Shown here: positions 17,374 through 25,350 of the stretch, piece by piece
Numbering within the stretch: position 1 is the first letter of the stretch
Layout: every line of letters begins with the position of its first letter
From: JASLBX01 sp035762665
GTDB lineage: Bacteria > Actinomycetota > Actinomycetes > Jiangellales > Jiangellaceae
Assembly: GCA_035762665.1 (NCBI GenBank)
Contig: DASTNZ010000034.1
Coordinates: 22,149-86,148 of the forward strand
Direction: 5' to 3'
DNA: 64,000 nt
Program-made: the position numbers and the translations under genes
Notes under the pieces: generated by a model
What the model saw: only the letters and a program-made list of their open reading frames with translations
Databases searched by the model: none
Told to the model about the DNA's origin: nothing

Positions 17374-18960
17374 TCAGACAGGCAGCGGCCCTTCCTCGAG
17401 CGAGAGCCGAGCTTCCTCCAACAAAATCCGCTCGGCCGCGTGATAGCGGCGAGCCGCCTCGGCGGGGCTGTCGCCGACGGCCGTAAGGCCCACCCGGCCG
17501 TGCTCTGTCAGGCAGCTGATCATGTGGAACACGATGCCTTCTTGCCTCGACTGATCGAAGTGCAGCCCGTGGCGGGCAACAATGTCGAAAAGGTCGGTCT
17601 GGCGCAGTCCACGAAGCTCGTCGTTCTCCAGGTGGTCGGTGGCGATCAGGTGCTTCTCGTGTCCACGCGGCGTGATGAAGAGCGCAGTCTTGGCGTCGTA
17701 GCGCCCGTCGGTCAAGAACTGGAGCGTCAGGAACGGATGAGTAGTGCCTCCCTTGCGCAGGTTGAGCTCAATGGCGTACGGCGTCCACATCCCGCTCGTC
17801 TCACGGACCACCACGAAGTCGATGGCGAACCGGCCCAACGCGCCGAGGGCCGATAGATGCTCACCGATCTTCTCCGCATGCTGGGTAATCAGCCGGGCGT
17901 ACTCAGGGGCAGCCGGGAAGATGCAACCAAGGTAGCTCTGGCCGCTCGCGCCACCGAGCAGCTGGTCGTGTGTTGAGAGAAGCTCCACCGTCCCCCCAGG
18001 GAGGACTCGGAGCTGGACGCTCGGGCTGCGGAGCTCGTGACCGACGATCCGCTCCTCGACGATCCCACCGCCCTCGGCAAACTTCGCGATGTAGACGTCG
18101 AACGGCGTGGCGGGTTCTTCGAGCTCCATGTCGTGCACGCGCTTCACCACCTCGGCTCGTTCGTCAGGCGCCCCACTCTCCGGAAGACCGTCGAGGCGCA
18201 CAATCGCGTTCCCCTCACCCGAAACGCCCTCGTTGAGCTTGACGATCGCGCTCCGCATGGCGGGTCGTTGTGCACGCATTCCTACGATCGCGTCAGCCAG
18301 CTCGTCGATGCTGTGCAGGTCTTCCGCACCGAGCGGATGCGGTACGCCCACCTCGCCGAACAGTCGCCGGCAGCCTGTCTTAGAGCCCAGATGAGCGAGT
18401 CTCGGGTCGACGCCGTACATCGGGATTCCCAGGCTGAGCGCTACATCACGCTCGAGAGCAGTGGTGTTGTATGGCACCAGGTGAGATCGCTCGCGGTTTG
18501 GCACGAGCGATGCGATCTGCCGCAGCACCCTCGGGCGCTCGAGCAGCTTCTCGCTCAGAGACCGACTGCTCGAGTCGTTCACGGATACGAGCGAAAGCCG
18601 GGCACGCGCATGACTGGGGATGACGCCGGGAAGAAGAGCGAGGTAATACTCGATGATCTCGGAAGCGATCGGCATGGAAGTGACGTAGATCATCCTTAGG
18701 CGCGGTTGGCGCAGCAGGACGAGAAGAAAGAGGAACCGTTCCTCGTACGCCTGCGTGAGGCTTCCGCTCGCCGCCACAGCACGGTCGAGCGTGATCGAGG
18801 GAACGACGACCACCGACTCGTCCTCGAGGTTGAGACGCATCGCATCCCATACTCCAGCCATCCGCAACTGCAGCAGGTCGAAGCGCCGGTATCGCTCCTC
18901 CTCCGTGAGCACGGAAAGCACGTCGCGCCGCACTGGACGCGTCCACAGATCGCCGGTCAT
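17374..18960 (-). CDS. PGM1-like ATP-grasp protein (peptide-ligase-related)
   Basis: This 528-residue protein has an N-terminal domain (~1-190; VVVPSITLDRAVA; LLRQPRLRMIYVTSMPI) and an ATP-grasp fold (~195-415). Visible features are a Gly-rich loop KLNEGVSGEGNAIV (241-254), DF at 381-382 and the metal-ligand motif AIELNLRKGGTTHP (E398, N400). The C-terminal domain (HGLHFDQSRQEGIVFHMISC, GLTAVGDSPAEA) resembles that of PGM1, the peptide ligase of pheganomycin synthesis. It should ligate a carboxylate to an amine at the cost of ATP, but the substrates are unknown. It is the last gene of a four-gene operon and its start overlaps the cyclase stop by 4 bases. Confidence 0.8.
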   Translation of the reverse strand: MTGDLWTRPVRRDVLSVLTEEERYRRFDLLQLRMAGVWDAMRLNLEDESVVVVPSITLDRAVAASGSLTQAYEERFLFLLVLLRQPRLRMIYVTSMPIASEIIEYYLALLPGVIPSHARARLSLVSVNDSSSRSLSEKLLERPRVLRQIASLVPNRERSHLVPYNTTALERDVALSLGIPMYGVDPRLAHLGSKTGCRRLFGEVGVPHPLGAEDLHSIDELADAIVGMRAQRPAMRSAIVKLNEGVSGEGNAIVRLDGLPESGAPDERAEVVKRVHDMELEEPATPFDVYIAKFAEGGGIVEERIVGHELRSPSVQLRVLPGGTVELLSTHDQLLGGASGQSYLGCIFPAAPEYARLITQHAEKIGEHLSALGALGRFAIDFVVVRETSGMWTPYAIELNLRKGGTTHPFLTLQFLTDGRYDAKTALFITPRGHEKHLIATDHLENDELRGLRQTDLFDIVARHGLHFDQSRQEGIVFHMISCLTEHGRVGLTAVGDSPAEAARRYHAAERILLEEARLSLEEGPLPV

Positions 18961-20093
18961 GAAACTGTCCTCGAGGAGTCGATACCTCTGACGCTGAAGG
19001 TGTGCACGCTGCGACTGAAGCCACGGACCTCGCGCTGACCGACATCGTCGCCGATGACCAGGGGCCCGGCGCCAGAGAAGACTCGCTCAGTGACCAGGAT
19101 CTGCCAGGGCTCCGCGTCCGCGCAGAGACGAGCTGCGAGGTTGGTGACACTGCCTATCGCGGCATAGTCGAATCGGCCGTCGAAGCCGATCTTGCCCAAC
19201 GTCGCGTAGCCCTGCGTGATGCCGACTCCCATCGCAAGATCGTGCCCTTGCCTGGACCACCGTTCGGCAAGCTCCCGCACCCGGTTCCGCATGGTCACGC
19301 TCATGCGCACGGCCCTCAGGGGCGCGTCGTCGCATTGGATCGGGTCGTTGAAGAACACCATCAGGCCGTCACCCGCGAATCGCTCCAACGTGCCCTCGAA
19401 GCGGAAGATCACATCGCCGAGCGCTTGGTGGTAATCGCTCAGGACACCGATGACCTCCTCGGGCTCGCTCGACTCGGCGAACCGGGTGAACCCCCTCAAG
19501 TCGCAGAACACCACTACGATCTCCCGTCGGTGACTCTCGAGGAAGGACTCGTCACCCGTATCGACGATGAGCTCAGCGATCTGCGGAGAAAGAAACCTCC
19601 GGAGGAGCCCCATCCGCTCCAGCTGGGAAACCTGCTGGTCGACCCGCGACTTCAGCTCGCGGTTCCACGTAGCAAGCTCGTCGGCCTGGCGCCTGATGGT
19701 GTCCTGGTATCGCTTGATCCGCGCCAGCGACGCCACGCGCGCAAGGAGCTCACTCTGGTTGATCGGCTTCGTCACGAAGTCGTCGGCGCCGCTTTCGAGC
19801 GCCTTGACCTTCTGCTCGTCGCCACTGGCGGTGACCATGACCACGGGCAGGAATGCCGTTTCCGGCCGCGCGCGGATGCGGCGGCACACCTCGTACCCGT
19901 CCATTCCCGGCATGACAATGTCGAGCAGCACGAGGTCGAGATCCTGTTCGGCGAGGATCTTGAGCGCCTCCTCGCCAGACGACGCTGTGCGGACCTCATA
20001 ACCCCGCGGAACGAGGATCGCGTCAAGCAGTCTGATGTTGGCCGGCTGATCGTCGACGACCAGCACTGTTGGGGTCTCGGACAGCTCGCTCAC
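18957..20093 (-). CDS. Response regulator with class III adenylate/guanylate cyclase output domain
   Basis: This 378-residue protein carries a receiver domain (1-~125) with phospho-acceptor D58 in LVLLDIVMPGMDGYEV and the conserved K109 in FVTKP. A coiled coil follows (~128-162, DTIRRQADELATWNRELKSRVDQQ), then a class III cyclase domain. Both metal aspartates are present (D198 in VFCDLRGFTRF; D242 in FAGDGLMVFFND), as are the transition-state residues N318 and R322 in GSVTNLAARL. It therefore looks catalytically competent, making cAMP or cGMP when phosphorylated. Substrate choice cannot be settled by eye. It overlaps its neighbours by 4 bases on both sides. Confidence 0.9.
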   Translation of the reverse strand: MSELSETPTVLVVDDQPANIRLLDAILVPRGYEVRTASSGEEALKILAEQDLDLVLLDIVMPGMDGYEVCRRIRARPETAFLPVVMVTASGDEQKVKALESGADDFVTKPINQSELLARVASLARIKRYQDTIRRQADELATWNRELKSRVDQQVSQLERMGLLRRFLSPQIAELIVDTGDESFLESHRREIVVVFCDLRGFTRFAESSEPEEVIGVLSDYHQALGDVIFRFEGTLERFAGDGLMVFFNDPIQCDDAPLRAVRMSVTMRNRVRELAERWSRQGHDLAMGVGITQGYATLGKIGFDGRFDYAAIGSVTNLAARLCADAEPWQILVTERVFSGAGPLVIGDDVGQREVRGFSRSVHTFSVRGIDSSRTVS

Positions 20094-20473
20094 GACCCAC
20101 CTCCCGTTTCAAGTAGCTCGCGTACCTTTTGTGCAAAGCCCCGCACACTGATGGGCTTCTCGACGTATCCGTCGAAGCCAGACTCGTACGCGCGGTCGCG
20201 GTCGTCCTGCATCGCGAAAGCGGTCACGGCAAGCGCTGGGACGTCACGTCCTTTCGGGCTGGCCCTGATCTGGCGGAGTGCCTCAGTGCCGTCGATGCCT
20301 GGGAGCTGGAGATCCATGAGGATGAGATCTGGGGCGGTCTCATCGGCGAGGCGCACGCCGTCCTCACCCGTGACCGCTTCGATGACCTCGTACCCGGAGT
20401 GATGCAGGATGTCCCGGACCAGCTTCAGGTTCATAGGGTTGTCCTCGACGACGAGGATGCGCCTCTGGTCCAC
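20090..20473 (-). CDS. Single-domain (CheY-like) response regulator
   Basis: This 127-residue protein is only a receiver domain: RRILVVEDNPMNLKLV at the start, phospho-acceptor D54 in LILMDLQLPGIDGTEAL and a conserved lysine in GYVEKPISV. There is no output domain, so it probably works as a phosphotransfer shuttle or an allosteric partner in the same relay as the hybrid kinase and the receiver-cyclase. The GTG start has a strong GGGAGGTGAGGAG ribosome-binding region in the end of the kinase gene (6-base gap). The stop overlaps the cyclase start. Confidence 0.9.
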   Translation of the reverse strand: MDQRRILVVEDNPMNLKLVRDILHHSGYEVIEAVTGEDGVRLADETAPDLILMDLQLPGIDGTEALRQIRASPKGRDVPALAVTAFAMQDDRDRAYESGFDGYVEKPISVRGFAQKVRELLETGGGS

Positions 20474-20479
20474 TGCTCC

Positions 20480-22732
20480 TCACCTCCCAGATTGGTTGCC
20501 AGCCGGATCCGGGGTCACTCCCACCGCGCCAAGGGCTGCGAACAAGTCGTCACGGCTCACTGGCTTGACGAGATATGCCGCTGCTCCGAGCGCCGCACCT
20601 CGGGTCTTCTCATCGACGATGGAGACAATGATCACAGGTACGTCGCGCGTCAGCGGATCGTTCTTGAGACGCTTGAGCACTTCCCAGCCGTCCAGGCCCG
20701 GGAGCCGGATATCCAGCAGAACCGCAGCTGGAACTGTTCCGCGGACTGCGGCAAGACCTGAGGCGCCGTCGCGAGCAGTAGTGACCGAGAATTCGGCCCC
20801 AGAGAGGTACGCGGTCAACAGGTCAAGCGACGGCCGGTCGTCGTCAATGAGCACTATGCCTTTCGTCTCTCGCGACTGGAGCTCACCGCCCGCTTGCCTG
20901 CGGGACCCCTCCGTTGGAAGGGAGAACCCGAACCTGCTGCCACGTCCAACTTCGCTCTCGAGCCACATACGACCACCGAACAGCTCCACAATGCGCCGCG
21001 AGAGCGTCAGGCCGAGACCGGTCCCTTCCTCTCGCGAAGGGCCTCGCCCGCCCTGCTGGAACGACTCGAAGATCCGCTCACGGTCAGTCTCGGCGATTCC
21101 GATCCCGGTGTCGGTCACGGTGATGTCGATCTGGGAGCCGTGGCGCTGTGCCCAAATCGTCACCGATCCGCCGTCGGGCGTGAACTTGACGGCGTTCGTC
21201 AGGAGGTTCAGGACGACCTGCTTGAGTCTCAGCTCGTCGGAATAGACGGTGCCGACGTCGGTGTCTACGTCGACAGAGAGCTGTATGCCGTGGGCGAGCG
21301 CACGCTCGCGAAGCATCGAGGCAGCGTCGTCGAGAAAGGCGCGAAGGTCGAACTCAGAGTATTCGAGCTCCATCCGGCCGGCCTCGACCTTCGACAGGTC
21401 GAGGATCTCGTTGAGCAGCTCCAACAGGTGCCTGCCGGAACTGTAGATGTCGCGCAGGTACTCCTCTTGGCGCTCGTTGATCTCGCCGAACATGCGCTCC
21501 AGAAGGACCTCTGAGAACCCGAGCACTGCATTGAGTGGCGTACGCAGTTCGTGCGACATGCTGGCGAGGAACTCCGACTTGTGTCTGCTCGCCTCCTGTA
21601 GTTCGAGACTCTGTTCCTTGAGCTCGCGATACAGTTGCGCGTTCAGCAGCGCCAGTGCGGACTGCGTCGCGAGCGTTTCGAGCATGCGGAGGGTGTCCTG
21701 GGAGAAGCCACCGACCTGCTTTCGTCGGACGATCAGGCAGCCGACGATCTGGTCCTCGCGAAGCATCGGCACGGCCGCCAACGACCGCCATCCCGCCTCG
21801 AACAGGATGCGCAGATGCGGATCGAGCTCGATGGTCCCCAGATCCTCGACCGCCAGCGGCCGCTTCTCGCGTGCAGCTCGTCCCACCAAGCTCTCGTCGA
21901 GATGGATTCGGATGGTGCGCAGCTGTTGGACCACGCGCGGATCGGTCTGGTAGACGCTGCGCACCATGAAGCAGCCGAGCCGGTCGGAATACTCCATGAT
22001 CGAGCCGCCATCCGTCGCCGAGAGCTCCACGGCGTGCATGACGACCGTGGCCAGGACATCGTCGACGTCAAGGCTCGAGCTGACCGCCTCTCCTACCTCC
22101 TGCAGTGCCTCCAGCTCCCAGACCTTTTTGGCCAGCTCGACACGGCGTGCCTCTAGCTCCTGGACGAGCTTGACTCCGTTGACGGCCATCGCAGCCTGGC
22201 CGGCGAAGCCTGAGGCGATAGCCATCTCCCGCTCGTCGAACGGACTGACCTCGTTACGCAATACACTCAGCGCCCCGACGACCTCGTCGTCGAAAATCAT
22301 CGGCGCTCCCATGGTGGAGCGGAACCCGGCGATGCGCTGAAGGTCGTGGCGCCCGTAGCCGGGGTCTGCCAACACGTCGGGAATCTGCTGGGTCACCCTA
22401 TCGATGCCGACCCTGCCGATGAGCGTTTCCCGGTCCACCGGAATCGGATGCTGGGCAAAATAGGTGATGGACTCCGCCGACATGCCGACGGCCTTGATCA
22501 GGTGGTAGACCCCGTCCTCGATCAGGTAGAGGAGCGCAGCCTGCGAACGGCAGAGCCGCCGTACGCTCTCGACGATGGTCGTCAGCACCGTGTCGGGATC
22601 ACTGGCCGAGCGGCCCAACGCGGACAGGACGTCGGTCGCGGCTTCGAGTTGATCCGTGACAGTCACGAGAACCTGACGAAGACGTTCGTTGTCAGCGTCC
22701 GTGGCTTCCACGATATGGGACGGTTCGACCAT
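20480..22732 (-). CDS. Hybrid sensor histidine kinase (tandem GAF-like, HisKA, HATPase_c, receiver)
   Basis: This 750-residue protein has two GAF-type sensor regions (~30-190 and ~200-360), a HisKA domain with H394 in MSHELRTPLNAVLGFSE and an HATPase domain (N-box LLTNAVKFTPDGG; DTGIGIAE; GTGLGLTLSRR). A C-terminal receiver has D674 in AVLLDIRLPGLDGWEV. No membrane segment is visible, so it should sense a cytoplasmic signal such as a small ligand, redox state or light through GAF. I chose ATG 22732 (GGGGGAG upstream); the longer in-frame extension to 22936 merely reads across an alcohol dehydrogenase remnant on the other strand. It is the first gene of the operon. Confidence 0.9.
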   Translation of the reverse strand: MVEPSHIVEATDADNERLRQVLVTVTDQLEAATDVLSALGRSASDPDTVLTTIVESVRRLCRSQAALLYLIEDGVYHLIKAVGMSAESITYFAQHPIPVDRETLIGRVGIDRVTQQIPDVLADPGYGRHDLQRIAGFRSTMGAPMIFDDEVVGALSVLRNEVSPFDEREMAIASGFAGQAAMAVNGVKLVQELEARRVELAKKVWELEALQEVGEAVSSSLDVDDVLATVVMHAVELSATDGGSIMEYSDRLGCFMVRSVYQTDPRVVQQLRTIRIHLDESLVGRAAREKRPLAVEDLGTIELDPHLRILFEAGWRSLAAVPMLREDQIVGCLIVRRKQVGGFSQDTLRMLETLATQSALALLNAQLYRELKEQSLELQEASRHKSEFLASMSHELRTPLNAVLGFSEVLLERMFGEINERQEEYLRDIYSSGRHLLELLNEILDLSKVEAGRMELEYSEFDLRAFLDDAASMLRERALAHGIQLSVDVDTDVGTVYSDELRLKQVVLNLLTNAVKFTPDGGSVTIWAQRHGSQIDITVTDTGIGIAETDRERIFESFQQGGRGPSREEGTGLGLTLSRRIVELFGGRMWLESEVGRGSRFGFSLPTEGSRRQAGGELQSRETKGIVLIDDDRPSLDLLTAYLSGAEFSVTTARDGASGLAAVRGTVPAAVLLDIRLPGLDGWEVLKRLKNDPLTRDVPVIIVSIVDEKTRGAALGAAAYLVKPVSRDDLFAALGAVGVTPDPAGNQSGR

Positions 22733-23055
22733 GGCCGCTTCGCTCCCCCCGCGGTTGCGCGACCTCCACTTCCCACTCTGCCTGAGTTGGAAGAGGGCCG
22801 CAATCGATAGCGTTGCGCGCCGGCTGCCGGCCGGCTCCTGATCGAGGTCGTCGGCTGCGGCGTCTGCCGGTCGAACATCCACATGATCGAGGGCGATTGG
22901 GTTGACGGAGGCGTGCCCCGCCATCAGCCCGATCATCCCTGGCCACGAAGCTACCGGTCGCGTCGTCGAACGCGGTCACGGAGCAGGCCCTGCGGACGCT
23001 GTAATGGGGTGCCACAGCTCCCGCTGATCCCATGGATTATCAGCGCGGGTCGGGG
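22733..23055. other. Intergenic region upstream of the hybrid kinase (323 bases), carrying a decayed dehydrogenase fragment
   Basis: There is no intact gene. The central part (22811-22992) holds the alcohol dehydrogenase remnant described separately. The roughly 80 bases next to the kinase start should contain the operon's promoter; I see the ribosome-binding site but no clear -10/-35 pair. Confidence 0.5.
22811..22992 (+). pseudogene. Zinc alcohol dehydrogenase remnant, N-terminal part, frameshifted
   Basis: From 22811 the plus strand reads LLIEVVGCGVCRSNIHMIEG and then DWVDGGVP, the catalytic-zinc region of zinc-dependent alcohol dehydrogenases. After about 22918 the match continues one frame over as AISPIIPGHEATGRVVERGH. 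One extra C in the CCCC run near 22916-22919 explains the shift. The first ~20 codons and everything after about residue 75 are gone. The fragment sits directly beside the signalling operon, whose insertion may have destroyed the gene. Confidence 0.75.
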
Positions 23056-23517
23056 TTATGGCTCCACGTACGCGGCGAGATTCGCCAGCGACGAGGCGAG
23101 CCCAGCAGCGTGATCGTCTGCCGAGATGCCGGCGGGCACGTTGTCGGCGCGGATCTCAACGTGCGCCCCAGCGTCGACCGCGGTGACTTCCCAGGTCATG
23201 GTCATCGTGCCCGCGTACGCTGGATCGTCGGAGACGAAGTCCACGGCCTGCACGATCCGCATACCTGGGACGATGTCGACGAAGCGTGCTTCAACGACGT
23301 CAGAGTCCGCTGTGGCCTTACCCGGGGCCGCGGAGACGTCCGCGTAGGTCAAGATCATCCGGTATGACCCGCCCGGCCGTGCGTCAAACCGTTCGAACCG
23401 GCCGCTCATTCCGTCAGGCGGTAGCCATTCAGCTAGCGCATCCGGATCAATAAGAGCGGCGTAGACACGGTCCGGCGGGGCCGCGATCAGTCGGGATGCC
23501 GTATCCGTCCGTGCCAT
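23056..23517 (-). CDS. SRPBCC/AHSA1-family protein
   Basis: This 153-residue START-like protein shows the family's N-terminal strand ASRLIAAPPDRVYAALIDPDAL, followed by EWLPPDGMSGRFERFDARPGG and a final amphipathic helix (DDHAAGLASSLANLAAYV). Such proteins bind hydrophobic ligands or partners, and their specific role is rarely known. I chose ATG 23517, because the 31 residues before it do not resemble the family. It lies downstream of, but not in tight linkage with, the RibD-like gene. Confidence 0.8.
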   Translation of the reverse strand: MARTDTASRLIAAPPDRVYAALIDPDALAEWLPPDGMSGRFERFDARPGGSYRMILTYADVSAAPGKATADSDVVEARFVDIVPGMRIVQAVDFVSDDPAYAGTMTMTWEVTAVDAGAHVEIRADNVPAGISADDHAAGLASSLANLAAYVEP

Positions 23518-23809
23518 GGCGACATGGTATGGCCGCGGCCCGAGCTCACCAGATCGGCTGACCGGTGACTGCTCCATGAGCAGGATGGCTCCCCAGGCGT
23601 CGGGATACATTCCCTGATTAGCGGGTCTCGTGGTCGATGCGGGAGAGCCGCGTAACGCGCCAGCTCAAGCGGACGAATAGTCACTGACCAGGTCCGCTCG
23701 GTGCGGCGAATGGACGACAGGTTCGAGGTCGAACTGGACGATCACGCGGTCCTGGCGCGGCGGTCGGCTGCGGTCAAACTGGATCTGGTCGAGCAAGAGG
23801 TAGGCGCCG
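23518..23809. other. Intergenic region with no convincing gene (292 bases)
   Basis: Short open frames exist on both strands (plus ~23710-23841; minus 23665-23829, 54 residues, overlapping the end of the RibD-like gene). Both have GC-rich third positions but neither shows a recognisable motif or ribosome-binding site. They may be a decayed fragment. Confidence 0.3.
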
Positions 23810-24445
23810 CTAGCGCCGGCGCACCGCATAGGAGAGGTGCGTGACCATCGGTGACGGCTGGGTCCGGATCAGGTCGAGGGCGATGCGGCCGGCGTCCACA
23901 TTGTCGAACAACCTGATTCCTTTACCGAAGAAGACTGGCCCCAGGGTGATGGTGAACTCGTCGACCAGCCCTGCGTTCAGGTACTGCAGGATCGTCTCCG
24001 CGCCACCCGCGATGCGAACGTCCCGGTCTCCGGCCGCCTCGCGGGCCTGCTTGAGAGCATTCTCGATGCCGTCGTTGACGAAGTGGAACGTGGTGCCTCC
24101 GGGCCGTTCCCAGGGCTGGCGGACTTCGTGCGTCACCACGTACACCGAGGTGTGGAACGGGGCCTCCTCCGGCCACCGGTGCTCGCCAGCGTCGAACATC
24201 CGCTTACCCATGACGCTCGCGCCGGTCCTGTTGTACGTCTCCTCGAGCACGGCATTGTCAGATCCCTCGTCGCCACCGGCGCCGATCTTCAAGTTCTCAC
24301 GTAAGAATCGCTGCTTGAACGCCCAGTGCTGAAGCTGCATCCACTGCGCCATCCACTGCTTCAACTCCGGGTCGTCCGCCCGTTCCTCTGGAGCGATGAA
24401 CCCGTCCAGCGTCATGGCGACGCTGAAGAAGACCTTGCCCGCCAT
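23810..24445 (-). CDS. Dihydrofolate reductase family (RibD C-terminal-like) protein
   Basis: This 211-residue protein begins KVFFSVAMTLDGFIAPEERA and contains GASVMGKRMFD, VVTHEVRQP, FHFVNDGIENALKQAREAAGD and IAGGAETILQYLNAGLVDEFTI, all typical of the RibD_C/DHFR-like reductase family. It probably binds NAD(P)H, but the physiological substrate is unknown. Its ATG shares one base with the preceding SRPBCC stop (TGATG), making ArsR, SRPBCC and this gene one operon. That trio is common in Actinobacteria. Confidence 0.85.
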   Translation of the reverse strand: MAGKVFFSVAMTLDGFIAPEERADDPELKQWMAQWMQLQHWAFKQRFLRENLKIGAGGDEGSDNAVLEETYNRTGASVMGKRMFDAGEHRWPEEAPFHTSVYVVTHEVRQPWERPGGTTFHFVNDGIENALKQAREAAGDRDVRIAGGAETILQYLNAGLVDEFTITLGPVFFGKGIRLFDNVDAGRIALDLIRTQPSPMVTHLSYAVRRR

Positions 24446-24933
24446 CAGATTCCCTCCTGCGCGTTGATGTAATGGGCGAGCCGGCCGAGCGTCTGCTCGC
24501 CGCCCTCGATCGCGTGGTACTCCCTGACGGCGTGGTCGCGCAGCTCGGCCGTCGGGAAGACCGTCCGCATGACCACCTCCGTCACCGCGCCCCGGGCTTC
24601 GAACGTCAATACCGACTCGAACGCGTTCGGATCGTCAGCAGAATCGCCGTGCAGCAGAGTGATCCGATCCGGCCGGGTGATCTCGCGCCAGGTGATCCAG
24701 TTCGAGTAGTCCGTCCCGTCCGGCCCGTGCATGACGAAGTCCCAACTGCCGCCGGCGCGGAATTCGAAGGCCTGCGTCGTGGTGGTGAATCCGGTCGGAC
24801 CCCACCACTGCGACAGGTGCCGGACGTCCGTGAACGCCTCGAACACCAGCTCACGCGGGGCGTCGATGGTGCGGGTGATAACGATCTCGCGATCGGTCGC
24901 GGGTTCGGCGGACCGGTTGGCGCTATGTGCCAT
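24445..24933 (-). CDS. SRPBCC/AHSA1-family protein of the ArsR operon
   Basis: This 162-residue protein shows REIVITRTIDAPRELVFEAF, HLSQWWGPTGFTTTTQAFEF, GGSWDFVMHGPDGTDYSNW and a C-terminal helix ending GEQTLGRLAHYIN, which is classic AHSA1/START-like architecture with a hydrophobic pocket. The start overlaps the ArsR stop by 11 bases and the stop overlaps the next start. Linkage to an ArsR-type repressor suggests that the pair responds to a small molecule, but the ligand is unknown. Confidence 0.87.
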   Translation of the reverse strand: MAHSANRSAEPATDREIVITRTIDAPRELVFEAFTDVRHLSQWWGPTGFTTTTQAFEFRAGGSWDFVMHGPDGTDYSNWITWREITRPDRITLLHGDSADDPNAFESVLTFEARGAVTEVVMRTVFPTAELRDHAVREYHAIEGGEQTLGRLAHYINAQEGI

Positions 24934-25273
24934 CTGAATGCTCCTTGTCTCGTTTCAGTTCTTGCACGTACGCGTCGAGGCGGTTGAAGGTCTCGTTCCA
25001 GAACTGCTCGAAACCTCCGACCCACTCGTGGATCGGACGCAGGCCCCGGGCGTCAAGTCCGTAGAGCCGCTGTTTGCCGGCCTCGCGAACGCGTACCAGC
25101 CGCACCTCACGCAGCACCCGCAGGTGCTTGGACGCGCTCGGCTGTGTGATCCCCAGCTCCTGGGCCAGGTCCAGGACCGGACGCTCGCCCTGCTTCAGCA
25201 GCTCCAAGATCTGCCGTCGCTGCGGCTCTGCGATCGCGTTGAACGCGTCTGACGTCGTGGGCGCCCGTGCCAT
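24923..25273 (-). CDS. ArsR-family winged-helix repressor
   Basis: This 116-residue protein carries the ArsR winged helix: FNAIAEPQRRQILELLKQGE, DLAQELGITQPSASKHLRVLREVRLVRVREAGKQRLYGL. No Cys pair or metal-ligand signature is visible, so it belongs to the non-metal ArsR group usually found with SRPBCC genes. It is the first gene of the ArsR-SRPBCC-RibD_C operon. A promoter ends right at its ATG (see 25280-25307), suggesting a leaderless transcript and autorepression through a palindrome in the promoter spacer. Confidence 0.9.
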   Translation of the reverse strand: MARAPTTSDAFNAIAEPQRRQILELLKQGERPVLDLAQELGITQPSASKHLRVLREVRLVRVREAGKQRLYGLDARGLRPIHEWVGGFEQFWNETFNRLDAYVQELKRDKEHSDGT

Positions 25274-25279
25274 GGAACC

Positions 25280-25307
25280 ATCATATGCCTATATCGGAAT
25301 ACGTCAA
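25280..25307 (-). promoter_or_regulatory. Promoter with embedded operator-like palindrome for the ArsR operon (leaderless)
   Basis: On the minus strand TTGACG (25307-25302) and TATGAT (25285-25280) are spaced by 16 bases. The -10 box ends 6 bases before the ATG at 25273, so transcription should start at or next to the start codon. The spacer holds ATTCCGATATAGGCAT (25300-25285), symmetric at 6 of 8 positions, well placed as an ArsR operator. Confidence 0.6.
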
Positions 25308-25350
25308 ATCGGAGTCGTCCCGCAGGCGGCGATAGCTGGGGAGGACGCCG

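Noticed and set aside
22733..22936. In-frame N-terminal extension of the hybrid kinase to 22936
   Set aside because: It reads antisense across a recognisable alcohol dehydrogenase remnant, while ATG 22732 has a strong ribosome-binding site directly upstream.
23665..23841. Short open frames on both strands after the RibD-like gene
   Set aside because: Both strands look equally coding-like because of GC bias, and neither has a start signal or recognisable product.
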